Shown here piece by piece: positions 17,736-27,271 of a DNA stretch of 64,000 nucleotides. The stretch is from Psychrobacillus psychrodurans (lineage in GTDB: Bacteria; Bacillota; Bacilli; Bacillales_A; Planococcaceae), in assembly GCA_900114885.1 (NCBI GenBank), contig FOUN01000003.1:306103-370102 (forward strand). The letters are read 5' to 3'. The notes below the pieces were generated by a model. The model had not been told where the DNA came from. It saw nothing but the letters and a program-made list of their open reading frames with translations, and did not search any database. The position numbers were made by a program, and so were the translations under genes. Position 1 is the stretch's first letter; every line of letters begins with the position of its first letter.

Positions 17736-18940
17736 TGGTTAATTATACAGAGGGACAAAGAGTTGGTAGATATGGTAGGTTTGGTGGTCAGTATGTTCCA
17801 GAAACATTAATGACTGCTTTGATAGAGCTTGAAAATGCCTATGAGGACGCTATTTGTGATCCAATGTTTTTAGATGAAGTAAATTACTATTTAAAAGATT
17901 ATGTTGGTCGTGAAACACCATTATATTTTGCAGAAAGACTTACAAAGGAACTTGGAGGGGCTCAAATATATCTGAAAAGAGAAGATTTAAACCATACTGG
18001 TGCCCACAAGATAAATAATACTATTGGTCAGGCGCTGCTAGCCAAGCGTATGGGGAAAAAGAAGATAGTAGCAGAAACTGGAGCTGGTCAGCACGGGGTA
18101 GCAACCGCAACAGTATGCGCATTGTTTGATTTAGAATGTGTTGTCTTCATGGGAAAAGAGGATGTGCGGAGACAGGAACTTAACGTATTTCGAATGGAAT
18201 TATTAGGTGCAAAAGTTGTTTCTGTGGATCAGGGATCCTCCACATTAAAAGATGCAGTCAATGAGGCATTAAGATATTGGGTTTCAAATGTAGAAGATAC
18301 GCATTATATACTAGGTTCTGCGCTTGGACCACACCCATTCCCGAAAATTGTTCGTGATTTTCAGCGGGTGATCGGGTTAGAAACGAGACGGCAAATTTTA
18401 GAAAAAGTTGGGAAATTACCAGATGCAGTAGTGGCATGTGTTGGTGGTGGTAGCAATGCAATTGGCATGTTCCACCCTTTTGTGGAAGATGAGGTTGTTA
18501 CTTTGTACGGCGTAGAGGCGGGGGGAAGTGGTATTTCAACCGGACTTCACGCAGCCGCTGTTACCGGAGGAAAAGAAGGAGTTCTACATGGTTCTTATAT
18601 GTACATTTTGCAGGATGACAATGGATTTATCCAAGAAGCACATTCTATCTCCGCCGGTTTAGATTATCCTGGAGTAGGTCCAGAGCATTCATACTTACAT
18701 GATATTGGTCGCGTGAAATATACTTCTGTTACAGACTCTGAAGCCTTAGAAGGTTTACAGCTATTATCGAGAAAAGAAGGAATAATACCGGCTCTTGAAA
18801 GTGCCCACGCTATTTATTTTGCTACGGAGCTGGCTAAAGAAATGTCTCGGGAAGAAATTTTAGTTATTTGTTTATCTGGCCGAGGGGATAAGGATGTCCA
18901 AACCGTTCGTGATGCGTTAGGGGTGAATGACAATGGCTAA
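17732..18940 (+). CDS. trpB: Tryptophan synthase beta chain TrpB
   Basis: PLP enzyme joining indole and serine, partner of TrpA in an alpha2beta2 complex. It is 402 residues. The PLP lysine lies in HTGAHKINN (about 91), the indole-side Glu in ETGAGQHG (about 111), and the phosphate loop in [10 protein letters not shown] (about 233). ATG codons at 17732 and 17735 are both possible; GGGGTGGGGA is just upstream. Its end overlaps the start of trpA. Confidence 0.97.
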   Translation: MMVNYTEGQRVGRYGRFGGQYVPETLMTALIELENAYEDAICDPMFLDEVNYYLKDYVGRETPLYFAERLTKELGGAQIYLKREDLNHTGAHKINNTIGQALLAKRMGKKKIVAETGAGQHGVATATVCALFDLECVVFMGKEDVRRQELNVFRMELLGAKVVSVDQGSSTLKDAVNEALRYWVSNVEDTHYILGSALGPHPFPKIVRDFQRVIGLETRRQILEKVGKLPDAVVACVGGGSNAIGMFHPFVEDEVVTLYGVEAGGSGISTGLHAAAVTGGKEGVLHGSYMYILQDDNGFIQEAHSISAGLDYPGVGPEHSYLHDIGRVKYTSVTDSEALEGLQLLSRKEGIIPALESAHAIYFATELAKEMSREEILVICLSGRGDKDVQTVRDALGVNDNG

Positions 18941-19718
18941 AGCGAAACTTTTAAATGCTATACAATCAGTAAATGCTCATGGTGATAAGGCATTTGTTCC
19001 TTATATAATGGCAGGTGATGGTGGACTAAAGACATTAAAGTCTAAAATATTATTTCTTCAAGCAGCAGGAGTTACTGCGATCGAACTAGGTATACCATTT
19101 TCTGATCCTGTTGCAGATGGACCTACCATCCAGAAAGCAGGTGAACGAGCACTTGCAGATGGCATAACACTTCGATCAATCCTGCAGGAACTAGAGACCT
19201 TCTATAAAGAGGTAAGTGTACCACTTGTTCTAATGACATATTATAATCCATTGATAAATTACGGACTGGAAAAGTTTGCAGAAGTATGTGATAAATTAGG
19301 TATTGCGGGATTAATCGTTCCAGATGTACCGTTAGAGGAAAGTGAATTATTGAAGAGTTTACTTATAAAAACAGATGTCGCACTTGTCCAACTTGTTTCT
19401 CTAACTAGCTCACCGGAACGTATGGAAAAGATAGTTGCTGCTGGTGAAGGCTTCATCTATGCGGTAACAGTAAATGGAATTACGGGGGTAAGGGATAGAT
19501 TTGATGATCAATTAGAAAAGCACTTAAAGCAATTGAAAGATATTAGCCCGGTTCCAATCCTCGCTGGCTTCGGAATTTCAACTCTCGAACAAGTGAGAAC
19601 AGTAGGTTCCCTGGCAGATGGTGTAATTGTGGGAAGCGCGATAGTCGAGGCATTTCATCGAACTGAATTAGAAAAAATAAACGAGCTAATTGAAGCGTCT
19701 AAGAAAGTGCTTAAATAA
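18933..19718 (+). CDS. trpA: Tryptophan synthase alpha chain TrpA
   Basis: Cleaves indole-3-glycerol phosphate and passes indole to TrpB. It is 261 residues. The catalytic Glu and Asp are in [15 protein letters not shown] (about 50-64). The phosphate loop region GFGIST is at about 212. ATG 18933 is preferred over 18927 because AGGGGTGA (18918-18925) is too close to the first. The gene starts inside the end of trpB. It is the last gene of the operon. Confidence 0.96.
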   Translation: MAKAKLLNAIQSVNAHGDKAFVPYIMAGDGGLKTLKSKILFLQAAGVTAIELGIPFSDPVADGPTIQKAGERALADGITLRSILQELETFYKEVSVPLVLMTYYNPLINYGLEKFAEVCDKLGIAGLIVPDVPLEESELLKSLLIKTDVALVQLVSLTSSPERMEKIVAAGEGFIYAVTVNGITGVRDRFDDQLEKHLKQLKDISPVPILAGFGISTLEQVRTVGSLADGVIVGSAIVEAFHRTELEKINELIEASKKVLK

Positions 19719-19872
19719 GTTGGATTTAATGTCTTGACTAGATTTTGTTCTTACTATAAACGAAGAAAAACCGGGCAAAAAACGCTCCCGGTCCTTTAAG
19801 TTTATAATCTGTATCTATCGTTTTAGAAGGGTTTAGACAGATGTTTTGCTATATAATAACCGCGTGAATCTT

Positions 19873-19918
19873 AAATGATATTGGTTTGACATTCGTCAAA
19901 ATCAATATCATTTTTTTG
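19873..19918 (+). terminator. Terminator of the trp operon
   Basis: Long stem: AAATGATATTGgTTTGAC (19873-19890) with GTCAAAaTCAATATCATTT (19895-19913), then TTTTT. A weaker GC stem (ACCGGG/CCCGGT) lies at 19771-19793. Confidence 0.88.
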
Positions 19919-19977
19919 ATTATTTTATGGGTTTTGTCTGTCCTGAGCACACCCATTGTAGGGAGTACTATACAGCA

Positions 19978-20075
19978 AACTGATTGGAGTGAATGACGGC
20001 AACTCCCTGCGGTGAAGACTCATCTCTCCCACGCTGAAAGCGTCCTCTTAAACAGAAACCAGCGGTATTAATCAT
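19978..20075 (+). repeat. Intergenic repeat family 1, degenerate copy D
   Basis: TGATTGGAGTG, then GGCAACTCC, GCGG, GCTGAAAGC and GAAACCAGCGGT follow the same order as in the full copies at 36.8 and 51.3 kb, but the central block with CATATGTTTTC is missing. Confidence 0.55.
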
Positions 20076-20129
20076 TCTTTCCAGTCCAATGATGCCAGTG
20101 TTCACGAGACATTTTATATATATACTTTG

Positions 20130-21503
20130 TTATGATTTGAGTCCTTGCATGTCTTTTGCAGAGGTATCTCTAAACGGAGCTAGGGCTTTTAGTGTATATC
20201 TGGCAATTACTAAACCAATTGCTGTAATTCCTTCTGCTAGTGGGAAGGCAAGCCAAATGTAATCACTTCCTACATAGGTTGGTAATAACCATAAAAGTGG
20301 TAAAAAAAGCACAATACTTCTAGCAATGATTATAATAGAAGAAAGTTTAATCTTCTTAATCGCTTGGTAATATTCGGCGTATACTAAATTAAAACCTAAA
20401 AATAAATAACCAATGAAAAACATGGAAATGCCTGTCTTCGTGTAAGTAAACACTTCTTCAGAGGTAACTCCAAATAACGAAATAATCACATCTCCGAACA
20501 ACAAACCGACTAGTAATATACAAGCACCGAATAAAATCCCTGTTATCACACCTAATCTCAAGAATTGCTGTAGACGATCATATAACTTCGCACCGTAGTG
20601 AAAGCTAACAATAGGTTGAAGTGCCGCCCCAATCCCAATAAATAGCATGATGAAAACGGCATGTAAATAATTCACAACTGCATACGAAGTAACACCAACT
20701 GCTCCAACAAAATGCATAAACGTAACATTATACGCAATAATTGTCATCGCTACAGAACCTTCTACTATAAAACTTGGCAAGCCAATCTTTAATATCTCAA
20801 TAACTGTCTTTAGCTCAAATTTAAATTTAGTGAATTTCAACATACTATTTTTTCGAGTGAAATGGAGTAGTAAAACGACTAAACCAATAGCGGTTGATAT
20901 AACAGTTGCATAGGCAGCACCTTCAACACCAAGTTCCATTACAAAAATAAATAAATAATTAAATACAATGTTAAGAACTGAGGTAGTAGCCAGTCCAAGC
21001 ATAGCAAGTTTTGGATTTCCATCATTTCGTATAAAAATACTTAATATATTTTCAATCACATAAACGACACCAAACACTAGAATGATATGAAGATAATCTT
21101 TTACATAAGGGAAAATTTCATCACTTGCACCAAACAAATAAGCGATTTCTTTTTGCTTCCATAAACTTAGTATGACAAGTACACCGACAATGATAACAGC
21201 TAGGAAAAAGGATTGTGAAAAGATTGAGCGTGCTTCTTTAATATTACTTTCTCCAAGTGAAATGGAAAATAGTGTTGCTCCCCCCATCCCAATCCAGAGC
21301 GAAATAGATAGTAAAATTGAGAATATAGGAACCGCTATATTAATACCTGCAAGGGCTTCGGGACCTATTCCATTACTAACAAAAATGCCGTCGACTAAAA
21401 TATTGACTGCCATTAATAGCATTCCGAGTAAGGAAGGGAATAGATACGTTAGAAATAATTTTTTAGTTGGGGTATTTCTTAATGTTTCATTCATATTATT
21501 CAC
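20130..21503 (-). CDS. MATE family efflux transporter
   Basis: A polytopic 457-residue membrane protein with about twelve helices arranged as two six-helix halves, of the MATE Na+/H+-coupled drug or metabolite exporter family. Visible family features are the N-terminal FLTYLFPSLLGMLLMAVN and NILVDGIFVSNGIGPEALAG, typical of MepA-like MATE proteins. It follows a GNAT gene by 21 bases on the same strand, and both face a divergent MerR regulator. Drug or polyamine export under MerR control is inferred from this context. Confidence 0.9.
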   Translation of the reverse strand: MNNMNETLRNTPTKKLFLTYLFPSLLGMLLMAVNILVDGIFVSNGIGPEALAGINIAVPIFSILLSISLWIGMGGATLFSISLGESNIKEARSIFSQSFFLAVIIVGVLVILSLWKQKEIAYLFGASDEIFPYVKDYLHIILVFGVVYVIENILSIFIRNDGNPKLAMLGLATTSVLNIVFNYLFIFVMELGVEGAAYATVISTAIGLVVLLLHFTRKNSMLKFTKFKFELKTVIEILKIGLPSFIVEGSVAMTIIAYNVTFMHFVGAVGVTSYAVVNYLHAVFIMLFIGIGAALQPIVSFHYGAKLYDRLQQFLRLGVITGILFGACILLVGLLFGDVIISLFGVTSEEVFTYTKTGISMFFIGYLFLGFNLVYAEYYQAIKKIKLSSIIIIARSIVLFLPLLWLLPTYVGSDYIWLAFPLAEGITAIGLVIARYTLKALAPFRDTSAKDMQGLKS

Positions 21504-21524
21504 CTGTTGTTTTGTAGAGTAGAG

Positions 21525-21998
21525 TTATTCTAGCTGTCCGTTTAAGTTTGTTATATTTTTCACCATAATTCTTTCATTTTTTAGATCGAATTCACCATTG
21601 AAATGAAAATCAAATTTTTGGTATAAGTGAATCGCAGATTTATTTTCTTCATATACACTTAAATATATTTGGGTACATGAAAATTCATTGACTAGTTTCT
21701 GTATTAATGCATTCAGCATAATAGTTCCATAACCAAAACCTTGGTATCTGGAATCGATTAAAAAACGATCCAACCATACTCGACCATTGTCTGTTTCTTC
21801 AGAGAAAAACCCATACATTGCAAATCCGATTAAACACTCGTCAGAATAGAGACCCACTGGTTTATATATAGTGCATTCACGGGCTTCTGCTAAACATTGT
21901 TCAGTTGTTTCTATAAAAGAAGCTTGTAACTCTCCGACACTTAACTTTAATATATCTTGAACATTATCTTGCGCTACGTCACGAATGGAAATATTCAT
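21525..21998 (-). CDS. GNAT family N-acetyltransferase
   Basis: A 157-residue GNAT protein. The acetyl-CoA pyrophosphate loop is seen as SRYQGFGYGTIMLNA (about 87-101), with the C-terminal YEENKSAIHLYQKFDFH strand-helix. ATG 21998 is preferred to the upstream TTG because AAAGGA is 10 bases from it. It lies directly before the MATE gene, so this enzyme may modify the compound that the pump exports. The substrate is unknown. Confidence 0.87.
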   Translation of the reverse strand: MNISIRDVAQDNVQDILKLSVGELQASFIETTEQCLAEARECTIYKPVGLYSDECLIGFAMYGFFSEETDNGRVWLDRFLIDSRYQGFGYGTIMLNALIQKLVNEFSCTQIYLSVYEENKSAIHLYQKFDFHFNGEFDLKNERIMVKNITNLNGQLE

Positions 21999-22044
21999 GA
22001 CTATCAAATCCTTTCTTTTTAGTACAAATAGATAGTTTTAAATG

Positions 22045-22079
22045 GTATAGTTACATCCTAAAGTATCCGGTAACCATAC
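22045..22079. promoter_or_regulatory. Candidate MerR-family operator between GNAT-MATE and merR
   Basis: GTATAGTTAC (22045-22054) and GTAACCATAC (22070-22079) are inverted repeats with one mismatch, 15 bases apart, in the 100-base divergent promoter region. MerR-type activators bind such dyads inside long-spacer promoters. Confidence 0.6.
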
Positions 22080-22099
22080 AGTCAAGGGGGAATTAGTAA

Positions 22100-22924
22100 A
22101 TGAGCGAGAATTTACGTAAATATTTTACGACAGGTGAATTCGCAAAGTTATGTAACGTGAAAAAACAGACTTTATTTCATTATGATGAAATTGGGCTTCT
22201 TTCACCAGAAATCAAAAACGAAAAAGGTTATCGATATTATTCCTATCATCAATTTGATGTTTTTAACGTTATTGAACTCCTCAAAGAGGTGGACATGCCT
22301 TTAAAGGAAATTAAACTATTCTTGAACAATAAGACCCCTGACGAATTGATTGAGTTATTAAAAGTGAAGTCATTGGAAATCCAAAAAAAGATAAATAATT
22401 TGAACCAAATACAAAAGATAATCGATACAAAGATAGCTCTAACGGAAAATGCACTAAAGTTAGATTTTAAACAAATCAGTCTAGAGATACAGGAAGAGGA
22501 GTTATTATTTTTAAGTGACTCTATATTGGATTGTTCTGATCGATCTTTCTTAAAATCTGTCTCCCATTTCATTGATTTTTTATACAAAAATGAACTTGAT
22601 ATTGGTTATCCAATTGGTGCCATGGTAAATAGGGCGAAGCTGATGAAAGAGGATTATGACAATTATTCTTACTTGTACACGAAAACAGAGGATGTAAAAA
22701 ATATATCATTTTACACGAAACCAAAAGGATTATATGTAGTCGCTTATCATGTTGGGAACGATAAAAATATTTCTAAAACTTATAAAAAAATCATGAAATT
22801 TATCGATAAACATCAAATAAAGCTTGGAAGTTATTCGTACGAGGAATATATACTAGATGAAATCTCTGTAAGTGGAAGTGATAATTATGTCACTCAAATC
22901 TTGGTAGAAGTGGAAGAGATTTAA
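22100..22924 (+). CDS. MerR family transcriptional regulator with effector domain
   Basis: A 274-residue activator-type regulator. The N-terminal MerR winged helix is at about 8-78 (FTTGEFAKLCNVKKQTLFHYDEIGLLSP). A long dimerisation helix spans about 82-125, and a C-terminal GyrI/BmrR-like effector domain spans about 130-274, containing PKGLYVVAYHVG. AAGGGGGA precedes ATG 22100. It is divergent from GNAT-MATE with a shared operator-like dyad, so it probably controls them in response to a toxic ligand, as BmrR does for its pump. Confidence 0.88.
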   Translation: MSENLRKYFTTGEFAKLCNVKKQTLFHYDEIGLLSPEIKNEKGYRYYSYHQFDVFNVIELLKEVDMPLKEIKLFLNNKTPDELIELLKVKSLEIQKKINNLNQIQKIIDTKIALTENALKLDFKQISLEIQEEELLFLSDSILDCSDRSFLKSVSHFIDFLYKNELDIGYPIGAMVNRAKLMKEDYDNYSYLYTKTEDVKNISFYTKPKGLYVVAYHVGNDKNISKTYKKIMKFIDKHQIKLGSYSYEEYILDEISVSGSDNYVTQILVEVEEI

Positions 22925-23014
22925 TGTGAGCAGAAATGAATTCATATTTCATATATTTGATGTACAAATAATTTAACAAAAAGAAAAAATATACTTAGAA
23001 TCGGAAGTGTTCGT

Positions 23015-23830
23015 GTGATTCATCTCATTTTTGGAGATTCTGCGATTGGTAGCTTAAAACACGCTTTAAGTGAACATAAGCACAAAATAATTGGTTTCCC
23101 TATAAACTTTTCTATCGGACCAATTAGAAATGTTTATGAAAACAGCGGTATTAAAAGTTATTTTACTTGGTTGGAAAATTCATACCACACAGTATGAGGT
23201 AATTTTGAAGATAACCAAACTATGTATCAACAGTCATTACAAAAATTGGCGGATATAAAGCATGGTGACCAAGTAACGATTTGGACTTGTGAAAATGCTA
23301 CAGAGCAAATTGGTCTTCGCATCATCTGTAATTTGTTAAAAGAAAAACAAGTTGAAATTAATGTTGTAAATACTTACAATGCAATGAGAGATTATACAGA
23401 ACGTAAGGAATTGCGTAATGAAATTCGTCATACCGGGGAGTGTAATGCAGAGCAGTTAGCTCATTTTCATGAATTTTCCATTTTTCAGATTTCAGATGGA
23501 TTGACAAGAACTTTAGAACAGGAGGGGGAAAAACTGCTACAGAGTACAAGCATTGTTCGGTCTTGGAAGCAAGGGGAAATCATCGATGAATTAGAAACAA
23601 GAGATGATTCGTTTATAATGGAATGTGTGAGGAAGTTACATAGTGAACGAAAAAATATAGAATTTTTGAATGCAACACGTGTGATAGGTGAAGTGGTTGG
23701 TTTATCGGAGCAAGTGGTATCGGATGCATGGATAGAATACCGTGTACGTTCTCTTATTCATTTAGGACAGTTGTCTTATGAGGGAGACCTTCAATCCATG
23801 CGTATGTATAAAATAAAAGATATTAAATAA
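23015..23830 (+). pseudogene. DUF1835/DUF3658 protein interrupted by an in-frame stop
   Basis: One continuous frame from GTG 23015 (GGAAG 8 bases upstream) to 23830, broken by a single TGA at 23195-23197. Before it: IHLIFGDSAIGSLK to ENSYHTV, typical of the DUF1835 N-terminus. After it: GNFEDNQTMYQQSL, then TIWTCENATEQIGLR, IRHTGECNAEQLAHF and the DUF3658 end DAWIEYRVRSLIHLG. Total length (271 codons) matches the intact family, so only one nonsense change separates it from a normal gene. Either it is a recent pseudogene or a sequencing error. ATG 23222 could restart translation but would lack the first domain. Confidence 0.85.
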
Positions 23831-23866
23831 TTGTAATACCGAACAATCTAAGCAAAAACATAGAAA

Positions 23867-23910
23867 TAAACCCCATTCTGAGTAGAGAACTCATAGAATA
23901 GGGTTGTATT
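23867..23910. terminator. Convergent terminator
   Basis: AACCCCATTCT pairs with AGAATAGGGTT around a 15-base loop. A T-rich tail lies on the plus side (GTATTTT); on the minus strand the tail is weaker. It separates the DUF1835 remnant from the MFS gene. Confidence 0.65.
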
Positions 23911-23917
23911 TTAGATT

Positions 23918-25339
23918 TTATGCCTTTTTGATAAATAAGGACATGACTAATCCAATAATAGCTAGGATTAAGCCAAATATAAACGCATCTTGAACCCCAG
24001 CAGTTAATGACATACTAACTGTTTCCGGATCCATTAAATTGGTTGCGTTTTTTAAATAAGCGTTCTGAGAAGTTGACATAATTGTAATTGCAACAGCCGT
24101 TCCAATCGCACCAGATACTTGCTGTAATGTATTCATCAAAGCAGTTCCATCAGGATACAGGTTTCTTGGAAGCTGATTAAGTCCATTTGTCTGAGCTGGC
24201 ATCATAACCATAGACACCCCGATAAATAGAACAGAGTGCATAATAATTACCATAATAATAGAAGTATCAACAGTGATATTGGATAGCATCCACAACATAA
24301 TAATCATGATGATGAAACCAGGTGCTACAAGACCTCTTGGACCATATTTGTCAAATATTCGCCCAGTCAAAGGAGACATAAAACCATTTAGGACCCCACC
24401 TGGTAAAAGTACGAGCCCAGCCGTAAATGCTGCTAATGCAAGTCCTGTTTGTAAGTATAAAGGCAATAGTATCATCGAGGACATGATTACCATAAAGGTA
24501 ATAAATACACTTAATAAGCCTAGTGTAAACATTGGATATTTTAGAACACGTAAGTCAATCATTGGAACTTCCATTTTGAATTGTCTCATAGAGAACAAAG
24601 TCAGTGCGAAAAGACCGACAATAATAGTAACAATAACTATAGTACTACCCCAACCTTTTTCTCCTGCACTACTAAAGCCATACACAATTCCACCAAAACC
24701 AATAGTTGATAAAATAATAGAAAGTATGTCTATTTTAGGTTTCGTTACAGTTGTTACATTTTGCACGAATTTAATTCCAAACAACAAAGCAAGCAGAAGG
24801 AATGGTAAGCAAATCCAGAAAATCCAGTGCCAAGTAAGTTTCTCAAGCACAAGACCAGAAATAGTCGGCCCAATTGCTGGTGCAAACATAATCACCAATC
24901 CCATGATTCCCATTGTTGCTCCTCTTTTATGAACAGGGAAAATGAGTAAAATGGTATTGAACATTAATGGTAGTAGTAATCCTGTTCCTACTGCTTGTAT
25001 AACCCGTGATAGCATTAATACAGTAAAGCTTGGTGCAAGTGCTGCAATAAGTGTTCCAATAATAGAAAATAGCAGAGAAGCTATAAATAATTGTCTTGTA
25101 GTGAACCACTGCATGATAAATCCTGAAATAGGTACTAATATCCCTAATGTTAAGAGGTAACCAGTTGTTAGCCATTGGACTGAGGGTGGACTAATATCAA
25201 ATATTACTATTAAATCTCCTAGTGCCATGTTCAGTGCTGTCTCACTAAATAATCCGACAAACCCTGCAATTAAAAACGAAATTAAGATAGGGGTTGTTTT
25301 AAATACTTGTTTTTCTTGTTGTGTTGCTTTTTCAATCAT
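23918..25339 (-). CDS. MFS multidrug transporter, DHA2 (EmrB/QacA) type
   Basis: A 473-residue proton-driven exporter with about fourteen membrane helices. Family features: LVIFDISPPSVQWLTTGYLLTLG in the first loop region, the motif-C-like GPTISG in helix 5 (about 150), and the paired helices of the 14-TM DHA2 group. ATG 25339 has GGAGG 9 bases upstream and is preferred over the TTG two codons earlier. It is co-directional with and 66 bases after a TetR gene that likely represses it. The exported drug is unknown. Confidence 0.9.
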   Translation of the reverse strand: MIEKATQQEKQVFKTTPILISFLIAGFVGLFSETALNMALGDLIVIFDISPPSVQWLTTGYLLTLGILVPISGFIMQWFTTRQLFIASLLFSIIGTLIAALAPSFTVLMLSRVIQAVGTGLLLPLMFNTILLIFPVHKRGATMGIMGLVIMFAPAIGPTISGLVLEKLTWHWIFWICLPFLLLALLFGIKFVQNVTTVTKPKIDILSIILSTIGFGGIVYGFSSAGEKGWGSTIVIVTIIVGLFALTLFSMRQFKMEVPMIDLRVLKYPMFTLGLLSVFITFMVIMSSMILLPLYLQTGLALAAFTAGLVLLPGGVLNGFMSPLTGRIFDKYGPRGLVAPGFIIMIIMLWMLSNITVDTSIIMVIIMHSVLFIGVSMVMMPAQTNGLNQLPRNLYPDGTALMNTLQQVSGAIGTAVAITIMSTSQNAYLKNATNLMDPETVSMSLTAGVQDAFIFGLILAIIGLVMSLFIKKA

Positions 25340-25405
25340 GAACAAATTCCTCCAATTAATGACTACATAGACCGTCCATATAATACATTTTCTGAAGAAT
25401 TTAAA

Positions 25406-25975
25406 TTAATCTTTTCTTAATAATAATGTAATTTGCTCTTTGGCAACTTCAAGCGGTCTATTACTCTTATTTGTTAAAGATAAAAGAATAGCACCCTCAA
25501 TCATTAGATTTACCGCAAGGGCCAAGTCATTTGACTGAGCTTTGTCATATCCGCATTTAAGTAATTTCTTCCTATAAATTGCTTGCCATTCTTCAAATGC
25601 TAAATGACAAGCCATTCGGATTGGTTCACTTGTTGAATAGGTTTCACCAGCAATAGTTCCAATGGGGAACCCTATGTTATCACTTTTTATAATGATTTCG
25701 GATAAATGTTGCAAATGTGTTTGAAATGCTTTGATAGGATCTTCAAATTCATCAAACAATGCTTGAATTTCATTTACAACAATTTCTTTAGTATGATTAA
25801 TCGCTGCAATCGCTAGTTGTTCCTTCCCCTGTGGAAAGTAATGATAAAGAGATCCTTTTGGAATTCCACTTTCCTCAAGAATGTCTTTAAGTCCTACTCC
25901 ATAGTAGCCTTTTATCCGAAATAGCCGTGAAGCAGTTTCAATAAGAATATCTTTGGAATTATTTTTAGCGGACAT
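25406..25975 (-). CDS. TetR family repressor (LmrA/YxaF-like)
   Basis: A 189-residue TetR repressor. The helix-turn-helix VGLKDILEESGIPKGSLYHYF (about 27-47) is very close to the LmrA/QacR-like group, and the C-terminal part carries the LmrA/YxaF-type ligand domain. It precedes the MFS exporter, and a dyad with ACCGGT overlaps its own -10. Autoregulation with drug-induced release is inferred from related LmrA systems. Confidence 0.88.
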   Translation of the reverse strand: MSAKNNSKDILIETASRLFRIKGYYGVGLKDILEESGIPKGSLYHYFPQGKEQLAIAAINHTKEIVVNEIQALFDEFEDPIKAFQTHLQHLSEIIIKSDNIGFPIGTIAGETYSTSEPIRMACHLAFEEWQAIYRKKLLKCGYDKAQSNDLALAVNLMIEGAILLSLTNKSNRPLEVAKEQITLLLRKD

Positions 25976-25992
25976 TTTAAATCACCTCATAA

Positions 25993-26013
25993 ATTATACC
26001 AACCGGTCTATTA
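25993..26013 (-). promoter_or_regulatory. TetR/LmrA-type operator overlapping the -10
   Basis: On the minus strand ATAGACCGGTTGGTATAAT contains the ACCGGT core (26002-26007) and TATAAT. It resembles the ATAGACC-type LmrA box. Confidence 0.62.
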
Positions 26014-26151
26014 GAATAATATAAAGATAAATTTTTCCTTTGTCAAAAGTTATTTATCAAAGGTGTAGTTCTTTTTACCAAATGTGTATATCTTTACAAT
26101 TATCTAAATGATAAAATGTTCTGATAAAGATATTTAGAAAAGGTGATTTCT

Positions 26152-27033
26152 ATGACAACCTATATAAGTCCCCCTAAGCATTTGGAGGAATTAGCTTTTT
26201 TCTTAGAGGTTTTAAATAGTGATGATTCCTACCATATTGGTTATTGCGGACAATATAAAAAGGAGATTTACGATACTCTTACAACTGATTTCTCTGATAT
26301 CGATATAACGAAATCATTTGTCGTTGCCTATTCCGAGAACAACATAATTGGAGCTTTAGGATTTGACATTGATGAAGAAAATAAAAGTACAGAGGTATGG
26401 GGTCCCTTTATAAAGAATGAGGACGACTATCCTCAGTTGGCAAATGATTTATGGAAAGAATTAGAGGATACCATTCCTTTCAAACTAAACGAGTACCAGT
26501 TTTTTGTTAATGAAAAAAATACTTTAGTTAGGAAATTTATTGAAAGTAAAAATGGAGAGGAAAATGGGAATCATCTTATTTTAAGTATAGATAGAAATAG
26601 TATCAAGGAAGGACAAAATTTACATATCCAAACTTATGAAAATTCCTTTCATACGTCATTTAGTGCCCTTCATAAACTAGCCTTTCCAAATACTTATTAT
26701 AGTAGTAACCAAATCCTTTCGAGAATTAGTGAAGACAATCAATTATTCATTATCCAAGACAATAACGATGTAAAGGGATATGTGTACGTAGAGGCTGTCC
26801 CACTTCACGGAGAAGGAGTAATTGAATACATTGCTGTTTCATCAGAGTATCGAGGGCAAGGAATAGCAACTAAGTTAATGGAAGCTGCTCTTCATCATTT
26901 ATTTTCATATGAAGAAATAGAAGAGATCACTTTAAGTGTGGGGGCAAATAACAAAACTGCAATTGCTCTTTATAAGGCATCAGGATTTCAAATAAAACAT
27001 GCAATGATTGCATATAAAATAGAAAAGAATTAG
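26152..27033 (+). CDS. GNAT family N-acetyltransferase (double-domain type)
   Basis: A 293-residue protein with a weak N-terminal GNAT-like half (about 1-145) and a clear C-terminal GNAT domain. Acetyl-CoA loop VSSEYRGQGIATKLMEAAL (about 230-248), then SVGANNKTAIALYKASGFQI. ATG 26152 has AAAAGGTGAT just upstream, so the GTG three codons earlier is not used. It is divergent from the tetR gene. The substrate is unknown. Confidence 0.87.
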   Translation: MTTYISPPKHLEELAFFLEVLNSDDSYHIGYCGQYKKEIYDTLTTDFSDIDITKSFVVAYSENNIIGALGFDIDEENKSTEVWGPFIKNEDDYPQLANDLWKELEDTIPFKLNEYQFFVNEKNTLVRKFIESKNGEENGNHLILSIDRNSIKEGQNLHIQTYENSFHTSFSALHKLAFPNTYYSSNQILSRISEDNQLFIIQDNNDVKGYVYVEAVPLHGEGVIEYIAVSSEYRGQGIATKLMEAALHHLFSYEEIEEITLSVGANNKTAIALYKASGFQIKHAMIAYKIEKN

Positions 27034-27064
27034 TCTGTTCGAAGTTAGTTCTTCATAACTCTTT

Positions 27065-27204
27065 TCATGCTTGGTATCTCATAATACTTGGCACGATACC
27101 GGACATTGCATCATCAAAGGTTTGATAATACATCTTGCGTCTTCCGTAAGTCATACGAGTAATCAACAAAATGAAAAAAAGTTCAAATATAATAAATCCA
27201 TCAT
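27065..27204 (-). pseudogene. Small membrane protein gene (DUF3951-like), apparently frameshifted
   Basis: A strong AAGGAG (27214-27209) precedes ATG codons at 27204/27201 that read MDLLYLNFF and then stop. The other frame continues with LLITRMTYGRRKMYYQTFDDA and MSGIVPSIMRYQA. The two frames meet in a run of seven T (minus strand, 27174-27180), where one base change would make a single protein of about 45 residues: one membrane helix, then a basic tail with a YYxxFDD motif seen in small Bacillus membrane proteins. Low confidence; it may be a sequencing error or a real lesion. Confidence 0.4.
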
Positions 27205-27271
27205 TTAACTCCTTACATTCTAGTATTCTACATTCAATAACAAATACCATAATAGAGAGGGATATTCAATT

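Noticed and set aside
19769..19798. GC-rich hairpin ACCGGG/CCCGGT as the main trp terminator
   Set aside because: It lacks a U run on the plus strand; the long stem at 19873-19918 with a T run is the better terminator.
24273..24932. A 219-codon open frame on the plus strand
   Set aside because: It is antisense to the MFS gene, has no ribosome site and reads as low-complexity mirror codons.
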